From Alphaproteobacteria bacterium (GTDB lineage: Bacteria > Pseudomonadota > Alphaproteobacteria > Rhizobiales > Xanthobacteraceae): a DNA stretch of 60,301 nt. Both the position numbers and the translations under genes were made by a program. The stretch is taken from positions 1 to 60,301 of the forward strand of contig VBAH01000057.1 of the NCBI GenBank assembly GCA_005884685.1, read 5' to 3'. The notes under the pieces are model-generated. The model searched no databases, had not been told where the DNA came from, and saw only the letters and a list, made by a program, of their open reading frames with translations. The stretch's first letter is position 1; each line of letters starts with the position of its first letter. Of the stretch, positions 56,720 to 60,301 are shown in pieces.

Positions 56720-57032
56720 CCGAGTTGCCGTCTCCCCCCGGCGGGCTGAACGGGCGATAGGTGATGGTGCTCGGTGCTTCGGCGGCCGGCCGTGGCGCTG
56801 CAGCGGCGGGAGATGGCGCGGCAGGCTTGCTCGGCGCGGCTTTCTTCGGAGCCGGTTTTCTCGCTGCGGCTTTCTTTGCTGCGGGCTTCTTCGGCGCGGG
56901 CTTGCGGGCCGCCGATTTCTTTTTCGCTGCCGACTTCTTCGCACTCGAACGCTTCATCACCTTTTTCTTCGCGACGGCCTTCTTGGCCTTCTTTTTCGAT
57001 TTGGACTTCTTCGCTTTCTTGCGAGCAGCCAT
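56703..57032 (-). CDS. histone H1-like Lys/Ala/Pro-rich protein
   Basis: The 109-residue protein is almost entirely Lys, Ala, Pro and Ser in AKKP-type repeats (MAARKKAKKSKSKKKAKKAV … RKPAPKKPAAKKAAARKPAP), with an acidic C-terminal end (GDGNSDDNKT). It resembles bacterial histone-H1-like DNA-binding proteins. A GAGGAGG ribosome site supports the ATG at 57030-57032. It is coupled to the basic-tailed malate synthase-like gene. Confidence 0.8.
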   Translation of the reverse strand: MAARKKAKKSKSKKKAKKAVAKKKVMKRSSAKKSAAKKKSAARKPAPKKPAAKKAAARKPAPKKAAPSKPAAPSPAAAAPRPAAEAPSTITYRPFSPPGGDGNSDDNKT

Positions 57033-57131
57033 GATGATCCTCCTCACATGCGGTTCATCGCGCGACCAAGTCGCGTGCGCGACCGCACGGCATTCTATGT
57101 CGCGATTTCGATTCGGAGCGAGTCCTTCGCA

Positions 57132-58490
57132 CTACTCACGCACATGCTTGAGCGCGTCCGGCTGCGGTCCGCCATGCGCCCAGTCGAGCAGCTCGACGGT
57201 GTGCACGATCGGAACCGCGAGCGCCGGCGCGAGATGCGTCATGCAGCCGATGTTGCCGGTTGCGACCACGTCCGCGCCGGTCGCCGCGATGGCTGCCGCC
57301 TTGCGGTCGCGCAAAGTCCGCGCGATGTCGGGCTGCATCATGTTGTAGGTACCGGCCGAGCCGCAGCACAAATGCGCCTCGGCGAGCTCGCTCACCCGGA
57401 ATCCGGCGTCCGCCAGTAACTCCTTGGGTTGCCTGGTAATTTTCTGCCCGTGCTGCAGCGAGCAGGCCGACTGGTAGGCGACTTTGAGGCCCCGCGCCGG
57501 TGCCGGCGCACCGAGGCCGAGCCGCGCGAGATACTCCGAAATGTCGAGCGCCAACGCCGAGACGCGCGCGGCCTTGTCGGCATAGGCGGCATCGGCGCGC
57601 AGCATGAAGCCGTAATCCTTGATGGTTGTCCCGCATCCGGATGCCGTGATCAAGATTGCATCGAGCCCGCCATTTTCGGCTTCGCGGATCCACGCATCGA
57701 CGTTGGTGCGCGCCTGCGCCAGCGCCTGTTCCGCGCGCCCCATGTGATGCACCAGCGCACCGCAGCACCCTTCGCCCGCCGCCAGCACGACCTCGACGCC
57801 GTGGCGCGTGAGCAGGCGGATCGCCGCCGCGTTGATCGAGGGCGCGAGCACCGCCTGGGCGCAGCCTTGCAGCAGCACGACGCGGCCCTCGCGCGGGCGC
57901 TGCGGCGGGAACACCGCCGGCGCGGCGTACTCCGAACCACCCGGCAGGCGCGCAGGCGTCAGTTTGAGCATCGCGGCGAGCCGGCGCAGCGTGCCGGCCA
58001 GGCCGGAGCCGACCGGCGCGCCCTTGCGCAGGCTTGACGGAGCGCCGGGAAGCAGCGCGGCGAGCCGGCCGGGCAGCCATCCGGCGGCAAGCGCCGCCCG
58101 AAACCGGGCCGGATACGGCAGCACGGCGGCCAGCACCGCGCGGACCGCGCGGTCGGACCAGGGCCGCCGGTAGGTGTCCTCGATATGGGCGCGGGCGTGA
58201 TCGACCAGGTGCATGTAGTGCACGCCCGACGGGCAGGTGGTCATGCAGGCGAGGCAGGAGAGGCAGCGGTCGATGTGCTTGACGACCTCCGCCGTTGCCG
58301 GCCGGTCGTTCTCCAGCATGTCCTTGATCAGGTAGACGCGCCCGCGCGGGCTATCGAGCTCGTCGCCGAGCAGCACGTAGGTCGGGCAGGTCGCGGTGCA
58401 GAAGCCGCAATGCACGCAGGCGCGCAGGATCTTGTCGGCTTCCGCGATGTCCGGATCGGCGAGATGGGCGAGGGTGAACGAGGTTTGCAT
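57132..58490 (-). CDS. glcF: glycolate oxidase iron-sulfur subunit
   Basis: The 452-residue protein has two [4Fe-4S] motifs, CVHCGFCTATCP (residues 25-36) and CLSCLACMTTCP (75-86), and two CCG-type motifs (EGCCGALVHHMG; HLCCGSAGTYN). It passes electrons from GlcDE to the quinone pool. Its ATG follows the glcE stop directly. Near the end the motif VATGNIGCMTHLAPALAVPIVHTVELLDWA is typical of the family. Confidence 0.96.
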   Translation of the reverse strand: MQTSFTLAHLADPDIAEADKILRACVHCGFCTATCPTYVLLGDELDSPRGRVYLIKDMLENDRPATAEVVKHIDRCLSCLACMTTCPSGVHYMHLVDHARAHIEDTYRRPWSDRAVRAVLAAVLPYPARFRAALAAGWLPGRLAALLPGAPSSLRKGAPVGSGLAGTLRRLAAMLKLTPARLPGGSEYAAPAVFPPQRPREGRVVLLQGCAQAVLAPSINAAAIRLLTRHGVEVVLAAGEGCCGALVHHMGRAEQALAQARTNVDAWIREAENGGLDAILITASGCGTTIKDYGFMLRADAAYADKAARVSALALDISEYLARLGLGAPAPARGLKVAYQSACSLQHGQKITRQPKELLADAGFRVSELAEAHLCCGSAGTYNMMQPDIARTLRDRKAAAIAATGADVVATGNIGCMTHLAPALAVPIVHTVELLDWAHGGPQPDALKHVRE

Positions 58491-59690
58491 CTAGATGCCA
58501 GCGTACATCCGGCCGGGCCCGAAGATACCCTTCGGATCGAAGCTTTCCTTCACACGCCGGGTCAAGGCGGCGAGCCCAGGTTCCTGCGGCTCGAACACCG
58601 GCACGGACGCGCGGATCGCGGCCGGCGCGCGGATCAGCGTGGCATGGCCGTTGGCGGCGATCGCGCGGCGTACGCGCTCGGCGCCGCCGTCTTCCGTGGC
58701 GGGCAGCGCAACCCAGATCAGCCCGCCGGCCCAGTCATAGACGTATTCGGCGCCCTCCCCGATCGCCGCCGCGACTTCGTGCCCGCGCGTCGGCGCAACC
58801 GAGATGCGCCACAGCGCGCGCGCGCCGCCGGTGAACGGCGTCACGTTGCGGATCACGCGCCACACGTCGCGCGAGGCCCCCTCCTCCAGCACCGCGATCT
58901 CGCCGAAGGATTTAAGCAGCACCTCCAGCGCGCGGCGCCGGTGCACCACCGAGGGCGCGACGCCTTCGAGCCGCAGCGCAGTGAGCGCCGCGCCGGCTTC
59001 CGCCTGCAGGCTCGCCGCGACCGGCGCGGGAAAATGCGCCGCTCCCGACACATCGTTGGACGAGCCCATCGCGGCGCTCATCGCGCGGGCGGCCGTGGCA
59101 TCGTCCAGCCCCAGCACCAGCACGGTTTCTTCAGTCTCGGCCCGCGGCAGCACCTTCACGGTGACGTCGGTCAGTGCGGCGAGCGTGCCCCACGAGCCGG
59201 CCATCACCTTGCACAGGTCGTAGCCAGTGACGTTCTTCACTACGCGCCCGCCCGACTTGAAGGTCTCGGCCCGCCCCGACACCGCCGTGAACCCGAGGAA
59301 ATGATCGCGCGCGGCACCCGCCTTGATGCGCCGCGGGCCGGAGAGATTTGCCCCCAGGACGCCTCCGATCGTGCCGCGGCCCGGCCCCGCACCGAACACC
59401 GGACCGTAGTCGACAGGCTCGAACGCCAGCTCCTGATTGTTGGCGGCGAGCAGCGCCTCGATCTCGGCCATCGGCGTGCCGGCCTTGGCCGAGAGGATCA
59501 GCTCGTCGGGCTCGTAGAGGGTGACTCCCGAGAGATCCGACAGGTCGAGGCTCAAATCCCACTGCGCCGCGCGGCCGACGCCGCGCTTGGAGCCCTGGCC
59601 GACGATCTCGAGCGTCTTGCTCTCGGCGAGCGCCCAATGCACGGCGGCTTCGACATCCTTGCCGTCGCGCGGTTTGAGGAGCGAGGTCAT
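58491..59690 (-). CDS. glcE: glycolate oxidase FAD-binding subunit
   Basis: The 399-residue protein is a short FAD-binding PCMH-type subunit with LEIVGQGSKRGVGRAAQW, GPGRGTIGGVLGANLSGPRRI, and VVKNVTGYDLCKVMAGSWGTLAALTDVTVKV, ending GIFGPGRMYAGI. It forms glycolate oxidase with GlcD and GlcF. The start at 59688-59690 removes an upstream extension that would read through a repeat. Confidence 0.95.
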   Translation of the reverse strand: MTSLLKPRDGKDVEAAVHWALAESKTLEIVGQGSKRGVGRAAQWDLSLDLSDLSGVTLYEPDELILSAKAGTPMAEIEALLAANNQELAFEPVDYGPVFGAGPGRGTIGGVLGANLSGPRRIKAGAARDHFLGFTAVSGRAETFKSGGRVVKNVTGYDLCKVMAGSWGTLAALTDVTVKVLPRAETEETVLVLGLDDATAARAMSAAMGSSNDVSGAAHFPAPVAASLQAEAGAALTALRLEGVAPSVVHRRRALEVLLKSFGEIAVLEEGASRDVWRVIRNVTPFTGGARALWRISVAPTRGHEVAAAIGEGAEYVYDWAGGLIWVALPATEDGGAERVRRAIAANGHATLIRAPAAIRASVPVFEPQEPGLAALTRRVKESFDPKGIFGPGRMYAGI

Positions 59691-59707
59691 GCGCCCGGGC
59701 CTCTTGT

Positions 59708-59862
59708 CCCTCTCCCCGTGAAACGGGGAGAGGGTGCCGAGCGAGCGCTTGCGAGCGAGGCGGGTGAGGGGCCGATCGACATACGCACAATCCTTACCAT
59801 GCCCCCTCACCCGGCTCGGTGCTGCGCACCTCGCCACCCTCTCCCGCTTCGCGGGGCGAGGG
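59708..59862. repeat. CCCTCTCCCC palindromic repeat between glcD and glcE
   Basis: The element has hairpins CCCTCTCCCCGTGAAACGGG near its left end and ACCCTCTCCCGCTTCGCGGG at its right, plus inverted GAGGCGGGTGAGGGGC and GCCCCCTCACCCGGCTC arms. It interrupts the glc operon and resembles the element at 40488-40624. Confidence 0.82.
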
Positions 59863-59868
59863 AAGAAC

Positions 59869-60301
59869 TCAAAACCTTGGAATATCCGGAAACGCCACGC
59901 GCCCGGCGTGCACGTGGATGCGGCCGAGCTCGGCGCAGCGGTGCAAGGTCGGGAACACCTTGCCGGGATTGAGCAGACCCTTGGCGTCGAACGCGCATTT
60001 GACGCGCTGCTGCTGGTTCAGGTCGATCTCGGAGAACATCGCCGGCATCAGGTCGCGCTTCTCGACGCCGACGCCGTGCTCGCCGGTGAGCACGCCGCCG
60101 ACCTCGACGCACAGCTTGAGGATTTACGCGCCGAACGCCTCCGTGCGCTCCAGCTCGCCCGGCTTGTTGGCGTCATACAGGATCAGCGGATGCAGGTTGC
60201 CGTCGCCGGCGTGAAACACGTTGGCGACGCGCAGGCCGAATTGCTCGGACAGTTCGCGCGTGCGCTTCAAGACCAGCGGCAGCTTGGCGCGCGGGATGGT
60301 G
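59869..60301 (-). pseudogene. glcD: glycolate oxidase subunit GlcD, 3' part, with an in-frame stop
   Basis: The minus-strand frame enters from the window edge with [21 protein letters not shown] and [16 protein letters not shown], a glcD C-terminal region with the metal/FAD-site HAGDGNLHP. At 60124-60126 a TAA follows …TEAFGA. The frame then continues ILKLCVEVGGVLTGEHGVGVEK and ends ELGRIHVHAGRVAFPDIPRF. A Glu codon (GAA) changed to TAA by one base would explain it. If real, GlcD loses about 85 residues and glycolate oxidase fails. A base-call error is possible. Confidence 0.87.

Overview
The window is about 60 kb of GC-rich, densely coded DNA from an alphaproteobacterium. The order is probably Hyphomicrobiales (Rhizobiales), near Bradyrhizobiaceae/Xanthobacteraceae. 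This placement is inferred from codon use, many CoA-dependent catabolic genes, orphan Bug/TctC- and SsuA-type binding proteins, a TRAP system, an ArsR-methyltransferase/metF/metH cluster and abundant rhizobial-type extragenic palindromes. It was not obtained from a marker gene. There are no rRNA genes, and I found no tRNA gene, CRISPR array, transposase or integrase.

Layout. (1) 1-10.1 kb holds CoA-dependent catabolism. A plus-strand run encodes an enoyl-CoA hydratase-like protein, a family III CoA-transferase, a Cys-less thiolase-like protein with its DUF35 partner, and an SDR. A convergent minus-strand run encodes a CoA ligase, an enoyl-CoA hydratase and a split AtuA-type protein. A divergent HpaB-type flavin hydroxylase follows. 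(2) 10.2-14.3 kb holds a secreted GlcG/HbpS-like protein, small membrane proteins, an amidase and a frameshifted isochorismatase-like gene. (3) 14.4-20.0 kb is a methionine-cycle operon (ArsR-methyltransferase regulator, metF, metH) with a strong palindromic operator. (4) 20.1-26.6 kb has a B3/B4 protein, a cupin, trmO and a striking cassette: an FHA/transmembrane/trypsin-like protease followed by a Ser/Thr kinase with a repeat-like N-terminus, with a divergent SH3b membrane protein. (5) 26.6-38.3 kb has a hydroxyacid dehydrogenase, a TauD-type dioxygenase, a hybrid histidine kinase, an IlvD/Edd dehydratase, orphan binding proteins, an ArsR/AHSA1 pair, a GST, an L,D-transpeptidase and an ankyrin protein. 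(6) 38.4-43.1 kb has a ThDP enzyme and a TPP-riboswitch operon (membrane protein, thiC). (7) 43.2-51.5 kb has an orphan BrnA, a TRAP transporter, an SbmA/YddA-like ABC exporter, a cyclase and a ModA-like protein. (8) 51.5-55.6 kb looks accessory: a CrtC/AttH-like protein, a higBA pair and an unknown protein, flanked by a duplicated 3' end of a ketopantoate-reductase-like gene. (9) 55.8-60.3 kb has a histone-H1-like protein, a basic-tailed truncated malate synthase, and glcF-glcE-glcD (glycolate oxidase), the last with an in-frame stop.

Three genes carry single lesions: a thiolase-like frameshift near 2848, an isochorismatase frameshift near 14180, and a glcD nonsense codon at 60124. These are either recent pseudogenisation or consensus errors. 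Palindromic repeats occupy most larger gaps and in several cases supply the stop codon of the adjacent gene. The best candidates for something not yet described are the FHA-protease/kinase cassette, the histone-tailed malate synthase fragment, the riboswitch-controlled small membrane protein, and the island bounded by the duplicated gene end.
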